Assembly: GCA_963710165.1 (NCBI GenBank)
Contig: CAVPYZ010000001.1
Span: 248,001 to 312,000 of the forward strand
Length of the DNA: 64,000 bases
DNA from: JACKIP01 sp963710165
GTDB lineage: Bacteria; Pseudomonadota; Alphaproteobacteria; Micavibrionales; Micavibrionaceae
Direction of reading: 5' to 3'
Shown: positions 8,415-16,920 of the stretch, piece after piece
Position numbering within the stretch: position 1 is the stretch's first letter
Layout: every line of letters begins with the position of its first letter
Translations under genes and position numbers: made by a program
Notes under the pieces: generated by a model
Database searches by the model: none
Seen by the model: the letters and a program-made list of their open reading frames with translations, nothing else
What the model was told of the DNA's origin: nothing

Positions 8415-8915
8415 TTAGTCTTTTTTCTCTTCTTCAGCAGCAGCTGCAGGCTCTTCCGCTTTCGCTTCTTCCTCAGCTGGAGCTTCCGCTGTTTCTTCTG
8501 CAGGAGCGTCTTCAGCAGGCGCATTTGCAGCAGCTTCCGCTTCGGCTTTTGCTTCTTCTTCTGCCGCTTTTGCCGCTTCTAATTTGTCCTGACGCTCTTT
8601 TTCACGCTCTTGCGCTTTTGCCTTAGGCTTCGCTTTTTCAGGGTTATTACGTTGCTCAGGAACTGGTGCAAGACCCGCATCGCCCAAAAAACGTGCAACA
8701 CGGTCAGAGGGCTGTGCGCCTTCGCCGAGCCAGTAAGTAATACGTTCGTTTACCAGTTTCACACGGTTCTCATCATCTTTTTTCAAAAGAGGATTATACG
8801 TACCCACTTTTTCAATAAAGCGTCCGTCACGTGCTTTGCGGCTATCTGCCACAACGATTGAGTAATGCGGACGATTTTTGCGGCCCCCGCGAGCCAGTCT
8901 TAGTTTTAGTGCCAT
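8415..8915 (-). CDS. rpsP: 30S ribosomal protein S16 with long Ala/Glu-rich tail
   Basis: Small-subunit assembly protein. The first ~85 residues are a normal S16 (MALKLRLARGG, HYSIVVADSR, GTYNPL, YWLGEGAQPSDRV). The remaining ~80 residues are a low-complexity tail, lysine/glutamate-rich first and then almost only Ala, Glu, Pro and Lys, doubling the protein to 166 residues. C-terminal tails on S16 are known in alphaproteobacteria, but this is a long one. A GGA-containing Shine-Dalgarno precedes the ATG. It is in the ffh-rpsP-rimM operon. Confidence 0.96.
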   Translation of the reverse strand: MALKLRLARGGRKNRPHYSIVVADSRKARDGRFIEKVGTYNPLLKKDDENRVKLVNERITYWLGEGAQPSDRVARFLGDAGLAPVPEQRNNPEKAKPKAKAQEREKERQDKLEAAKAAEEEAKAEAEAAANAPAEDAPAEETAEAPAEEEAKAEEPAAAAEEEKKD

Positions 8916-8974
8916 TTTAGTTTTCCTTTCAAATTCACGTCACTTAGTCAGTTGATAATTCGATCTACAAATCA

Positions 8975-9295
8975 TCAAATCACGAAGCGTGCATAAACCA
9001 TTTCTATTACTGCAAAAATTAAACTCGAACCAAAGCACGCCATAAATAAGGCTGTGCTTGTGCTTCGATGATGAAGCGCGGTCGCATAAATAATGATAGA
9101 GACAATATATATTAATCCTAACGTTACAAAGATATATTGAAAATTAGCGAGGGTGCTTATGTTCCATCCCTCTACACAATTCAGGCATGATGGTGCGTTT
9201 AATTCAGCAACGAACCAAATGGCTAAGATAACGACATGCATAATTGTTATGATTAAAAGTTCTAAAAACTTTCTGGAAAAAGATTTTTTCATCAT
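8975..9295 (-). CDS. Small integral membrane protein, 106 aa, unknown function
   Basis: I do not recognise a family. About three transmembrane helices are visible (near residues 10-30, 50-72 and 80-102), with a short polar loop holding the pair CLNC near residue 37. Its ATG overlaps the ffh stop codon (ATGA), so it is translated with the signal-recognition-particle GTPase. It lies between ffh and rpsP, where most genomes have no extra gene. Confidence 0.65.
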   Translation of the reverse strand: MMKKSFSRKFLELLIITIMHVVILAIWFVAELNAPSCLNCVEGWNISTLANFQYIFVTLGLIYIVSIIIYATALHHRSTSTALFMACFGSSLIFAVIEMVYARFVI

Positions 9296-10878
9296 TTCTT
9301 TTTCCTCTTTTTGATTTTTTTCGTCACGCCGCGTTTACTGCCGCCGCCAAGGTTTTGTAAACCGGGCATACCGCCCCCGCCCATATTGCCACCTAATAAG
9401 CCACCCAGATCTGGGCCGCCGCCGGCAATATTATCGAATGGATTTGGTCCAAGCGGACTATCGCCTTTTCCGGCCGCCTGCATATCATTGGCAAGCGCGT
9501 CGGCGTCCATGGCTTGATCCAGCATGGCGGCATCTTTTCCGCCCATCAGGGACTTCATTTGTTTCATCATGCCGCCCATACCCATCTTTTTCATCTTCTT
9601 CATGACGGTTTGCATCTGCATTTGCTGTTTGGCAAGGCGGTTGATGTCATTGACGCTTGTTCCTGACCCTGCGGCAATACGTTTTTTACGGGACGCATTA
9701 AGAAGGTCGGGCTTTTCACGCTCTGCCGCTGTCATCGATAGAATAATGGCTTCTTGCTTTTTGAAGATCGTGTCGTCAACGCCTGCGGCCTCCAGTTGAC
9801 CCATCATGTTTCCAAGACCTGGGAGCATTTTCATGATAGAGCCCATACCGCCCATTTTCGACATCTGGCGGAGTTGTGAAAGAAGGTCGTTATAATCGAA
9901 TTTACCCTTCTTGAATTTTGCCGCCATTTTTTCGGCTTCATCTTTATCAACAGTTTCCGAGGCTTTTTCAACCAGGGAAACAATATCACCCATTCCTAGA
10001 ATACGGCTGGCGATACGGTCAGGATAAAAGGGCTCAATCGCGTCCCATTTTTCACCTGTACCCAGCAATTTAATCGGCTTGCCTGTCACGGCCTTCATTG
10101 ACATCGCCGCGCCGCCGCGCGCATCGCCGTCAATACGTGTCAGCATAGAACCGGTAATGCCAACTTTTTCATTAAATGACTTTGCGGTCTGAACCGCGTC
10201 TTGACCCGTCATGGCATCGACAACAAGCAGGGTTTCCTGCGGATTTGTTGCGTCACGAACCGCTTTGACCTCATCCATTAATTCTTCGTCAATGGACAGA
10301 CGACCCGCCGTATCCAGCATGACAACGTCATAGCCTTCTTTACGGCCTGTTTCCATCGCGCGTTTCGCGATCTCTACAGGATTTTGACCTTTAATAATTT
10401 CAAGTGTGGCAATTCCTGTTTGTTCGCCAAGGGTGGCAAGTTGCTCCTGCGCCGCGGGGCGTGCCACGTCAAGCGATGCCATCAATACTTTTTTACGTTG
10501 CTTATCGCTGAGTAGCTTTGCAATTTTGGCGGTTGAGGTCGTTTTACCGGAACCTTGTAAACCTACCATCAAATATGCACTAGGCGACGCACCGAAAGTC
10601 AGTTCGGTCTGATCTTCACCGCCCAGCATTTCGATAAGCGCGTCATTAACGATTTTGATAACTTGTTGATCGGCACGCACATTTTTAATCGTGGCGGCAC
10701 CAATAGCTTGTTCTTTAATCTTCTCAATAAATTCTTTAACAACAGGCAGGGCAACATCAGCCTCCAACAACGCCACGCGTATCTCGCGCGCCGCTAGCTC
10801 GACATCTTTTTCAGTCAGCGCCTTACCGCGCAGACCGCCAAATATTCCACCAAGTTTTTCGCTCAACGAGTCAAACAT
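9292..10878 (-). CDS. ffh: Signal recognition particle protein Ffh
   Basis: SRP54-type GTPase that binds 4.5S RNA and signal sequences and delivers ribosomes to FtsY and SecYEG. 528 residues: N domain, G domain with GLQGSGKTT (G1), DTAGRL (G3) and a conserved TRIDGDARGG segment, then a methionine-rich M domain containing SGT and MKKMKKMGMGG-type stretches. The tail is Gly/Pro-rich and ends in a basic run. The frame opens five codons earlier at a TTG (10893), but the ATG at 10878 has GGA at good spacing and gives the standard MFDSLSEKL start. Confidence 0.96.
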   Translation of the reverse strand: MFDSLSEKLGGIFGGLRGKALTEKDVELAAREIRVALLEADVALPVVKEFIEKIKEQAIGAATIKNVRADQQVIKIVNDALIEMLGGEDQTELTFGASPSAYLMVGLQGSGKTTSTAKIAKLLSDKQRKKVLMASLDVARPAAQEQLATLGEQTGIATLEIIKGQNPVEIAKRAMETGRKEGYDVVMLDTAGRLSIDEELMDEVKAVRDATNPQETLLVVDAMTGQDAVQTAKSFNEKVGITGSMLTRIDGDARGGAAMSMKAVTGKPIKLLGTGEKWDAIEPFYPDRIASRILGMGDIVSLVEKASETVDKDEAEKMAAKFKKGKFDYNDLLSQLRQMSKMGGMGSIMKMLPGLGNMMGQLEAAGVDDTIFKKQEAIILSMTAAEREKPDLLNASRKKRIAAGSGTSVNDINRLAKQQMQMQTVMKKMKKMGMGGMMKQMKSLMGGKDAAMLDQAMDADALANDMQAAGKGDSPLGPNPFDNIAGGGPDLGGLLGGNMGGGGMPGLQNLGGGSKRGVTKKIKKRKKK

Positions 10879-10976
10879 ATAAATTCCAAACAATTTAGCC
10901 GCTCTGAGCGATCTTATTCGCTGGGAGCGGGATATCCGTAGACATGGTTCTAACGCCAGTGTCGAGTAATGATGTG

Positions 10977-11005
10977 TTTATGCCGTTTCGATGGGAATTT
11001 GTCAA
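10977..11005 (-). promoter_or_regulatory. Candidate ffh promoter
   Basis: On the minus strand TTGACA (11000-11005) is followed by a 17-bp spacer and CATAAA (10977-10982), giving a leader of roughly 95 nt before the ffh start. It would drive the ffh-rpsP-rimM-rsmE run. Confidence 0.55.
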
Positions 11006-11151
11006 GAATATAAAGATATGATTTTAATTTATGCATGGTAATGAACTATTATTGCTTATTATAGAAATAAAATAATTTTTTAAAGGTTGGAACGCAAATA
11101 TAATTTTAAACGTTTGCTATATATCACAACCCTAATATAGGAGAAATTAAT

Positions 11152-11274
11152 ATGGAACGTGATAAAAAAACGACGAATAGATCTAATGAAAAGAAAGATC
11201 CAAAAAAACAAAATACCCCTGATCAAAAGAATCCGGGCGATAAAAAACTAGATAAGAATAAATCTAAAAACTAG
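11152..11274 (+). CDS. Lysine-rich 40-residue small protein
   Basis: A short ORF in the gap between ffh and the YjbH-like gene. It begins with ATG after an AGGAG Shine-Dalgarno (TATAGGAGAAATTAAT), runs 40 codons and stops at TAG. Composition is extreme: about a third lysine, plus Asp, Asn, Glu, Gln, Thr and Pro, with no aromatic residues and almost no hydrophobic ones, so it should be soluble and disordered. A good intrinsic terminator lies 31 nt after the stop, giving a compact single-gene transcript. Function unknown; a nucleic-acid-binding or stress role is only a guess. The ribosome-binding site and terminator are the case for it being real. Confidence 0.6.
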   Translation: MERDKKTTNRSNEKKDPKKQNTPDQKNPGDKKLDKNKSKN

Positions 11275-11305
11275 TTAGTTTTTTCACATCATTGACCTAA
11301 ATATG

Positions 11306-11333
11306 GCCGCTCTTGAAACACAGAGCGGCTTTT
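11306..11333 (+). terminator. Intrinsic terminator after the 40-residue ORF
   Basis: GCCGCTCT (11306-11313) pairs perfectly with AGAGCGGC (11322-11329), followed by TTTT. It ends where the convergent YjbH-like gene stops, so it may serve both strands. Confidence 0.75.
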
Positions 11334-13392
11334 AGTCTGTCATGTCACTCCAATTCATCGCCAGATGTTGTAGCGAAAAGGCATCGGTCATGTCGTAAAG
11401 GTCAATCGGTTTATCTAGCGCTTGCCCTGCATCACGTCCAAAGGGCGCGGCGATCATGTCAATTCGACTATTTCTAGGGATGTAATCCAGCGACCCTATC
11501 GGTAAGGAAAGTTTTACCCCGTGATGAAGGTTTGTATTACCACCATAAACGTCCAGATCGGTCATATCGCTCAGGGTAACATGACCCTCTAAACTAGCGC
11601 CGTTTTTGAATTGATGCTTAAGACCGAATGACCCGCCAACATCTTCTGCCAGATAACGCCCCAGTTTCAGGTTGAGAGTTGTTTCCGGCGATTTTGGTAG
11701 CTTGTACCATGCATTCATATGACCTGTTAATAGACTATCCACCGTAAGCCCCTGATTTAGGGAGGTGAACGGATCGCGTTTAAAAACCTGCCATGCGTCG
11801 GCTCCTACGGCCCAGTTCTTTCGAAAAGGACGATACAAAATTTCTCCGCCAAGTCCTGCATATTGCTCTTCCAGATAACCACCTGTTACATTCACATGAA
11901 GATCGGGTTTTATCGTTTTTAAATAAGAGAGGTAAAAGCGATCAAGCGAAATGGTCCGTTCTGCGAAATGGTCAATATCACTGCGTACGGGAAGGACGCT
12001 GCGTGGTCTAAACCTGTTAAGATCATCCAGATTGTTGGTTAGATCAAAACGTAGTGCGGCACCTGTTGCCAATGAGCCAATCAGCTCCCGCTGTTCTTCG
12101 ATAATTAGGCTGGTGCGGGATAAGATACCCTGATCTTCTTCTGATAAGCTGATTTGTTGCTCCAGAATAATCTTTTCCGGCCATAACCCGCCTTTATTCA
12201 GCCCCTTGAAAGGGATAGAGGTAAGCGCAGAGTCAAATTCGGCGTTTTGCCAGATTTCTTCGGGGCTGCCGCGTTTCTCAGCATAAGCTTGTTCCAGATC
12301 ACGACGGATTAGTTTTATCGAAGCACCTTGTAATCCTGCAAAGCGGGGCGTAATTTTGAATGAACCGATATGTGCAGGCGCATTACGACTCATGTAATGA
12401 ACGGCGCGTTTTATTTGTGATGGCGTTGCCCCGAATTCTTCCAAAGATAGATCGGTGTGAATCTCTGCCTCATTCTCCTTGATTATGCGTAGGCGTTGGC
12501 CGTCCGCGCCTGCATCTGTAAGAATTTTATGTGACTTGCCGCGTTCTGGTCGTAAAGGAGGGTAAGAAGGCAGAGGATCAGGCTTGGCCATTTTTAACGG
12601 CCAGTCAGGAATATGCGGGGAAAGAGTAATGCGACCAATAATTTTATCTGTTCCTAATAACCCAACACCCGCACTGATAAAATCCTGCGGGTGGTATTGC
12701 AGGCCAATACTCCATGGACTGGGCGGATCATAGTCAGAGGAAAGCTTTTCTGCGTCATAAGGATCACCATTCCAGTCAGCTGTGAAGCTGAGCTTTTCAA
12801 TGGGAAGATCATAAGAAAAGCCGCCGAATAACCCTATATGCTCCCCCGTGAACCAATCTGACGGGTCATTTGCGATATCGCCGTCAATCTCTCTTTCTTT
12901 ATCAAAATGCGAGATGACTTTAAGAGGGTTGGAAAAGTGTGCGCCTCCTGCAAAGCGTCCCCATCCAAGCCCGCTTGTAAAATCAAACGCTTTCCAACGT
13001 TTGGAGAGTGCCAGATATTCCCCTGCAAAACGCTTATGCCCGAATGCTGATTGCAGCCCGAGAGCGGCTTGCGGATGATAGGCGCTTTCATCCCATAATT
13101 TAATTTTTGTATCTATCCCCGGATATAATGTATCGGCGCTATCTAATGGATTTGATGTCTCTGCGCTTTGTCGCAGCGCGATGTAAAGATTATCCGTAAA
13201 TTGAAATCCGAATGCTGCGTTTGTATAAGGATCAGCGTGAGAGAGCGTTAGATTAATGGTACCTTTATCGTCAAAGCGGGCATCTGGAATGGTATTCAAA
13301 CCGCGCGACCCATAAAAATTTCTGTTGCCTTCGGCAGAAGCAGGTTTGGGAACACATATCATCAGGGTTAAAAAAGCGAATCGATACCACAT
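11332..13392 (-). CDS. YjbH domain-containing outer-membrane/exopolysaccharide protein
   Basis: 686 residues with a signal peptide (MWYRFAFLTLMICVPKPASA). The segment beginning NFYGSRGLNTIPDAR and later GLQYHPQDFISAGV match the YjbH family (PF06082), large predicted beta-barrel proteins made with exopolysaccharide gene sets in enterobacteria and common in alphaproteobacteria. The C-terminal half (FYLSYLK, GGEILYRPF, GASLEGHVTLSD) has alternating patterns expected of outer-membrane strands. No yjbEFG neighbours are present here, so the specific role cannot be inferred from context. It appears monocistronic, upstream of nothing on its strand until the 11306 terminator. Confidence 0.75.
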   Translation of the reverse strand: MWYRFAFLTLMICVPKPASAEGNRNFYGSRGLNTIPDARFDDKGTINLTLSHADPYTNAAFGFQFTDNLYIALRQSAETSNPLDSADTLYPGIDTKIKLWDESAYHPQAALGLQSAFGHKRFAGEYLALSKRWKAFDFTSGLGWGRFAGGAHFSNPLKVISHFDKEREIDGDIANDPSDWFTGEHIGLFGGFSYDLPIEKLSFTADWNGDPYDAEKLSSDYDPPSPWSIGLQYHPQDFISAGVGLLGTDKIIGRITLSPHIPDWPLKMAKPDPLPSYPPLRPERGKSHKILTDAGADGQRLRIIKENEAEIHTDLSLEEFGATPSQIKRAVHYMSRNAPAHIGSFKITPRFAGLQGASIKLIRRDLEQAYAEKRGSPEEIWQNAEFDSALTSIPFKGLNKGGLWPEKIILEQQISLSEEDQGILSRTSLIIEEQRELIGSLATGAALRFDLTNNLDDLNRFRPRSVLPVRSDIDHFAERTISLDRFYLSYLKTIKPDLHVNVTGGYLEEQYAGLGGEILYRPFRKNWAVGADAWQVFKRDPFTSLNQGLTVDSLLTGHMNAWYKLPKSPETTLNLKLGRYLAEDVGGSFGLKHQFKNGASLEGHVTLSDMTDLDVYGGNTNLHHGVKLSLPIGSLDYIPRNSRIDMIAAPFGRDAGQALDKPIDLYDMTDAFSLQHLAMNWSDMTD

Positions 13393-13445
13393 ACTCTTTC
13401 ATTGTAAGAAGATTCTTGTGTCCTACAAATGTATGTAGATGACAA

Positions 13446-13817
13446 TTATTCCTTATCCCAAGGAAGATATTTATATTGAAGAGCGATGATATAAGCTTTT
13501 AACGGGCGCAAACTCCCGATTGTCAGCCCCAAAACAACAAACGTCCACAAAACTGCATGAACCCATAGGGGTGGTGCAATATAGACTTCTAATAGAAGTG
13601 CAAGAGGAACGAGTATGAAGCCCAGTAGAAATATCAAAAACACTGCGGGACCGTCTGCACTATCCGACTTTGACAGATCAAGTCCGCAAGACGAGCATTC
13701 GTCATATAATTCATAAAAACCTTTGAACATAGAGGTTTTCTGACACTTCGGACATATCCCTTTAATGCCGATCATCAATTGCTTCGGATCAGGAATAAAA
13801 TATCGCAGGAAGCTCAT
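13446..13817 (-). CDS. DUF983 family zinc-ribbon membrane protein
   Basis: 123 residues. An N-terminal zinc ribbon has CPKC and CSSC about 20 residues apart, followed by two transmembrane helices and a short basic tail. This is the DUF983 family, which in alphaproteobacteria regularly follows cytochrome oxidase subunit III, as here: its ATG is one base after the subunit III stop. A role in oxidase assembly is inferred from that association; no activity is established to my knowledge. Confidence 0.85.
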   Translation of the reverse strand: MSFLRYFIPDPKQLMIGIKGICPKCQKTSMFKGFYELYDECSSCGLDLSKSDSADGPAVFLIFLLGFILVPLALLLEVYIAPPLWVHAVLWTFVVLGLTIGSLRPLKAYIIALQYKYLPWDKE

Positions 13818-13818
13818 C

Positions 13819-14697
13819 TTATTCTAAGTTCATACCGATTTCATTGCCCCAAAAGTAGATGGCAACGAAGAGGAAAAGCCAGACAACATCAACAAAATGC
13901 CAGTACCATGCCGCAGCTTCAAACCCGAAATGTTTCTTTGATGTAAAGTGATATTTCATCGCCCGAAATGCGCAAACTGCAAGAAAAATTGTTCCAACAA
14001 ATACGTGAAAGCCATGAAAGCCTGTCGCCATAAAAAAGGTCGACGTATAAATATTATCCGCGAAACCGTATTTAACGTGATCATATTCAAAGACCTGAAA
14101 ACATAGGAATATAACGCCTAAAGCAACAGTTATCCACAAAGCCGTTTTTGTGTCTTCTTTTTGATCTTGTAGAATAGCCGCATGTGCCCACGTGGCAGTA
14201 CAACCGGACAGAAGTAAAATCATGGTCATCAGGAAGGGAAGCCCGAATGCTTCAACAACTTCTACGCCCTTTGGTGGCCATTGACCGCCTGTAAAGTCTA
14301 ACTTGGTGGGTGTATGTTCCTGTCCTACCAATAAACTGGCATCAAAAAACGCCCAGAAGAATGCAACAAAAAACATAAATTCAGAGGCAATAAATAAAGA
14401 CATCCCCAGCTTCATGCCGTTTTCAGTGGTGTCGTTATGGACTTTTTCAACCATGCTTTCGTGAATTACATCTTTCCACCAGAAAAACATACAAGCCAAT
14501 ACAGCCATTAACCCGGGAATAGCATATCCCCAACCCAATTTAACAGTGCCCATTTCAATGTCATGAAACCAGAATATCAATCCAAGTGCCAACAGGCCGC
14601 CCGCAAAAGAAGATAAAATAGGCCAAGGAGAAGGCTCTAATATATGATAAGGGTGCTTTTTCCCGCTTTTCAAATCGTATTCGACATATTCGCCCAT
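13819..14697 (-). CDS. ctaE: Cytochrome c oxidase subunit III
   Basis: Integral membrane subunit of aa3-type cytochrome c oxidase, 292 residues with seven helices. Diagnostic segments are KHPYHILEPSPWPI at the start, FVAFFWAFFDASL, the TATWAHAAI region, FHGFHVFVGTIFL and the C-terminal AAWYWHFVDVVWLFLF. Downstream DUF983 is one base away and ctaG lies upstream, the standard alphaproteobacterial order. Subunits I and II and the haem O synthase gene are not in this cluster. Confidence 0.95.
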   Translation of the reverse strand: MGEYVEYDLKSGKKHPYHILEPSPWPILSSFAGGLLALGLIFWFHDIEMGTVKLGWGYAIPGLMAVLACMFFWWKDVIHESMVEKVHNDTTENGMKLGMSLFIASEFMFFVAFFWAFFDASLLVGQEHTPTKLDFTGGQWPPKGVEVVEAFGLPFLMTMILLLSGCTATWAHAAILQDQKEDTKTALWITVALGVIFLCFQVFEYDHVKYGFADNIYTSTFFMATGFHGFHVFVGTIFLAVCAFRAMKYHFTSKKHFGFEAAAWYWHFVDVVWLFLFVAIYFWGNEIGMNLE

Positions 14698-14770
14698 AAT
14701 AGAAATCTCTTATTTTAATCGTTCTTATTATTTATAAACCACTCATCTTTCAGAGTATAGAATGTTTTTA

Positions 14771-15367
14771 TTAATTGCTTTCGTAATATACTTCAAGCGC
14801 CTTTTCCAACTCTGCACTCTCTGTTTTAAAAAAGGTATAAGAGAGGGTAATATTTTTGACATCATCCATATAGGGGTCATCTGCCATGGCGGGATCGATA
14901 TAAAAAAGAACAGGCATATTCATGCGTTGATCCGGTTGCAGAATTTGTTCATTGAAACAGAAACACTGTGTTTTATGGAAGTATTTCCCTGCCTTGGGCG
15001 GGGTTACATTATAAACGGCAGTCCCCGCGATGGGAAATGTCGCGGTATTTTCTGCGTAATAATTGATCAGACCTTCCTGACCTATATTAATACTCATACT
15101 TTTTTCTTCCGGAGCGAACGCCCATGGAAGATTTCTATTTACATCGGAATTAAACTGAACTGTTACCGTGCGATCCAAAATTTGATCAGGCGCCGCTTGT
15201 GATACTTGTGTTGTACCGCCAAAGCCTGTGACTCGACAAAATAAGTCGTAAAGCGGTACAGAGGCAAATGCCAAGCCGATCATGGCAATCACAACACTAA
15301 ATACCAGAAGGCCGGTTTTACGGTTCTTGTCTATTATGTCATTGGGAGAATTGGGCGGTGTTATCAT
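14771..15367 (-). CDS. ctaG: Cytochrome c oxidase assembly protein CtaG/Cox11
   Basis: Periplasm-facing copper chaperone that delivers CuB to oxidase subunit I. 198 residues: one N-terminal membrane helix (about 17-37), then the Cox11 domain with LYDLFCRVTGFGGT, and the copper-binding CFCF motif in QCFCFNEQ. The DPAMADDP segment is also typical. It lies between an exported coiled-coil protein and subunit III. Confidence 0.94.
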   Translation of the reverse strand: MITPPNSPNDIIDKNRKTGLLVFSVVIAMIGLAFASVPLYDLFCRVTGFGGTTQVSQAAPDQILDRTVTVQFNSDVNRNLPWAFAPEEKSMSINIGQEGLINYYAENTATFPIAGTAVYNVTPPKAGKYFHKTQCFCFNEQILQPDQRMNMPVLFYIDPAMADDPYMDDVKNITLSYTFFKTESAELEKALEVYYESN

Positions 15368-15390
15368 AAAGAAGAAATAAGGCGTATCTC

Positions 15391-15966
15391 TTAATTTTCA
15401 ACATCTAGCTCAAGGTATTTACGATGATTGGCAACATATTTTTTTAAATAAGTTTCCTGTCGCGACTGCATATCTGATTTTGTATCTAGATGTTCTTCTA
15501 AATGCTGTTCTCTCTCACTTAAGACAATTTGATTTTGACGTAAGGTTACCTCAAGATGTTTCTGTCTTTCATCATTAATATTTAATAAGGCGTCGCTCAT
15601 ATTGGCTTGATGCTCATTTCGTCCTTGATTAATGCGATCTAGATTATCAAGGTTTCTATCTTGATAAGCGCGACGTTGTTCAATGTATGATGTGACAGGG
15701 TCAAATATACGACTTCTCGCGCCTTGTGCTTTTCTAGCTGTAACCGGGGGTGGTTTATAAAAACCGGTTGCTTCCTCATCTGCAGTACCTATGTTTTCTA
15801 CACCGGCTGCTTTCTTGAGTGACTCTTTTTGTCGCTCATTCCAAGTTTCAAACATGGAAGCCAATGTATTTGGCTTGTCTGGTTCATTTGCATCTTGCGC
15901 AATGGCAGGCAACCCAAAAGGGCAAAGCAAAAGAAGGTAGGCAAAGAAGAATAAAAATCTTTTCAT
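15391..15966 (-). CDS. Exported coiled-coil protein of unknown function in the oxidase operon
   Basis: About 191 residues from the ATG at 15966. The signal peptide is MKRFLFFFAYLLLLCPFGLPAIAQ with probable cleavage after AIA. The mature protein is Gln/Glu/Arg/Asn-rich with long helical stretches, likely coiled coils (residues about 100-185). No family is recognised. An upstream in-frame ATG at 16011 also has a purine-rich sequence before it and would give a longer n-region. It sits between the CoxF-like gene and ctaG, where homologous operons have no gene, so a role in oxidase biogenesis is possible but unproven. Confidence 0.6.
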   Translation of the reverse strand: MKRFLFFFAYLLLLCPFGLPAIAQDANEPDKPNTLASMFETWNERQKESLKKAAGVENIGTADEEATGFYKPPPVTARKAQGARSRIFDPVTSYIEQRRAYQDRNLDNLDRINQGRNEHQANMSDALLNINDERQKHLEVTLRQNQIVLSEREQHLEEHLDTKSDMQSRQETYLKKYVANHRKYLELDVEN

Positions 15967-16016
15967 ATAAATTTTATAGCATAAAAAAGTTAAATTACCA
16001 TTTATTATCATAATGA

Positions 16017-16130
16017 TTATCCCATTTTAATCATGGTGACAGCCCAAATGAGGGCAATCCATGCAAAAATCAGGGCAAGCATAAAGAGGTTTTTACTTTT
16101 CTTGCGTTTATGTAGGTCTGAATGAGGCAT
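16017..16130 (-). CDS. CoxF-like single-helix membrane protein, 37 aa
   Basis: A 37-codon ORF: a basic N-terminal stretch with KRKKSK, one hydrophobic helix of about 20 residues, and the C-terminal TMIKMG. Small proteins of this shape (basic, then one helix, then VTIVKM-like end) sit between ctaB and ctaG in many alphaproteobacterial oxidase operons and are annotated CoxF. Position and shape agree here: it is the first gene of the ctaG-ctaE-DUF983 run. Too short for default gene callers in some pipelines. Confidence 0.65.
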   Translation of the reverse strand: MPHSDLHKRKKSKNLFMLALIFAWIALIWAVTMIKMG

Positions 16131-16179
16131 AATTTATATATAAGTTGATGCGCGCTAAAAATCTACCTATCTTTTTATT

Positions 16180-16698
16180 ATGCCTTTTCGCCCGACAGAT
16201 GATGATGAAAACCTATGGAACTTTGTAACGCATGGCGCCAAGAAATTTTTGAATAATCATACATCCAAGAAAAAACAGAAAAAACTAATTTTAGATCAAA
16301 AGGCAGATGTTGCGATTGATGCAAAATATGTTATGCCGTCAACACTCGAGCATAAAACGGCAAAATCACAACAAGCGCCGCAGCTGAACCGTCGCGATGC
16401 CGAGCGTTTGAGAAAAGGGCAGGTCACAATCGACGCGACGATTGATCTTCATGGGATGACACAAGAACAAGCAAGGCAGAGTTTAGATCTGTTTATGATG
16501 AACAGCATCTCGCGAAAATATCGATGCGTCCTTATTATTACGGGAAAAGGAAAGTTATCCAAACCAAGTGTGTTAAAACAAAAATTGCCAGAATGGTTGG
16601 AACTTGGCCCTTACGCGGGTTATATCTTAAAACTGACTACAGCGCATCCACGGCACGGCGGAAGTGGTGCATTTTATGCTTATTTAAAAAGAACCTAA
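16180..16698 (+). CDS. Smr domain-containing protein
   Basis: 172 residues. A variable charged N-terminus is followed by an Smr domain (about 85-170) with TIDLHGMTQEQA, the IITGKGK glycine turn and the HPRHGGSGAFYAYL end. Stand-alone Smr proteins are proposed nucleases; some act in ribosome rescue or mismatch-related repair, but this one's substrate is unknown. Divergent from the oxidase operon with a 49-nt gap. No good Shine-Dalgarno is seen before the ATG. The tRNA-Glu gene lies downstream. Confidence 0.88.
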   Translation: MPFRPTDDDENLWNFVTHGAKKFLNNHTSKKKQKKLILDQKADVAIDAKYVMPSTLEHKTAKSQQAPQLNRRDAERLRKGQVTIDATIDLHGMTQEQARQSLDLFMMNSISRKYRCVLIITGKGKLSKPSVLKQKLPEWLELGPYAGYILKLTTAHPRHGGSGAFYAYLKRT

Positions 16699-16752
16699 AT
16701 TCATTCTCTATCGTACAAAAAATAATTATTTCACAAATTTAAAAAGAAACAC

Positions 16753-16782
16753 TTGATTTCATATGCCAGATGCCATTATAAC
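16753..16782 (+). promoter_or_regulatory. Candidate tRNA-Glu promoter
   Basis: TTGATT (16753-16758), 18-bp spacer, TATAAC (16777-16782), 27 nt before the tRNA 5' end. Confidence 0.55.
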
Positions 16783-16809
16783 TCTATTGCTTCACGATGA
16801 ATACCAAAT

Positions 16810-16885
16810 GTCCCGTTCGTCTAGAGGCCTAGGACACTGCCCTTTCACGGCGGCAACACGGGTTCGAATCCCGTACGGGATGCCA
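16810..16885 (+). tRNA. tRNA-Glu (anticodon UUC)
   Basis: A 76-nt cloverleaf including an encoded CCA. The acceptor stem GTCCCGT pairs with ACGGGAT (one G-U), the D arm is TCGTCTAGAGGCCTAGGA, the anticodon loop CTTTCAC contains TTC, and the T arm has GGTTCGAATCC. Reads glutamate codons GAA/GAG. Confidence 0.97.
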
Positions 16886-16920
16886 ATTATTACGATTTTT
16901 AGAGATCAAAGGTAACGTTG

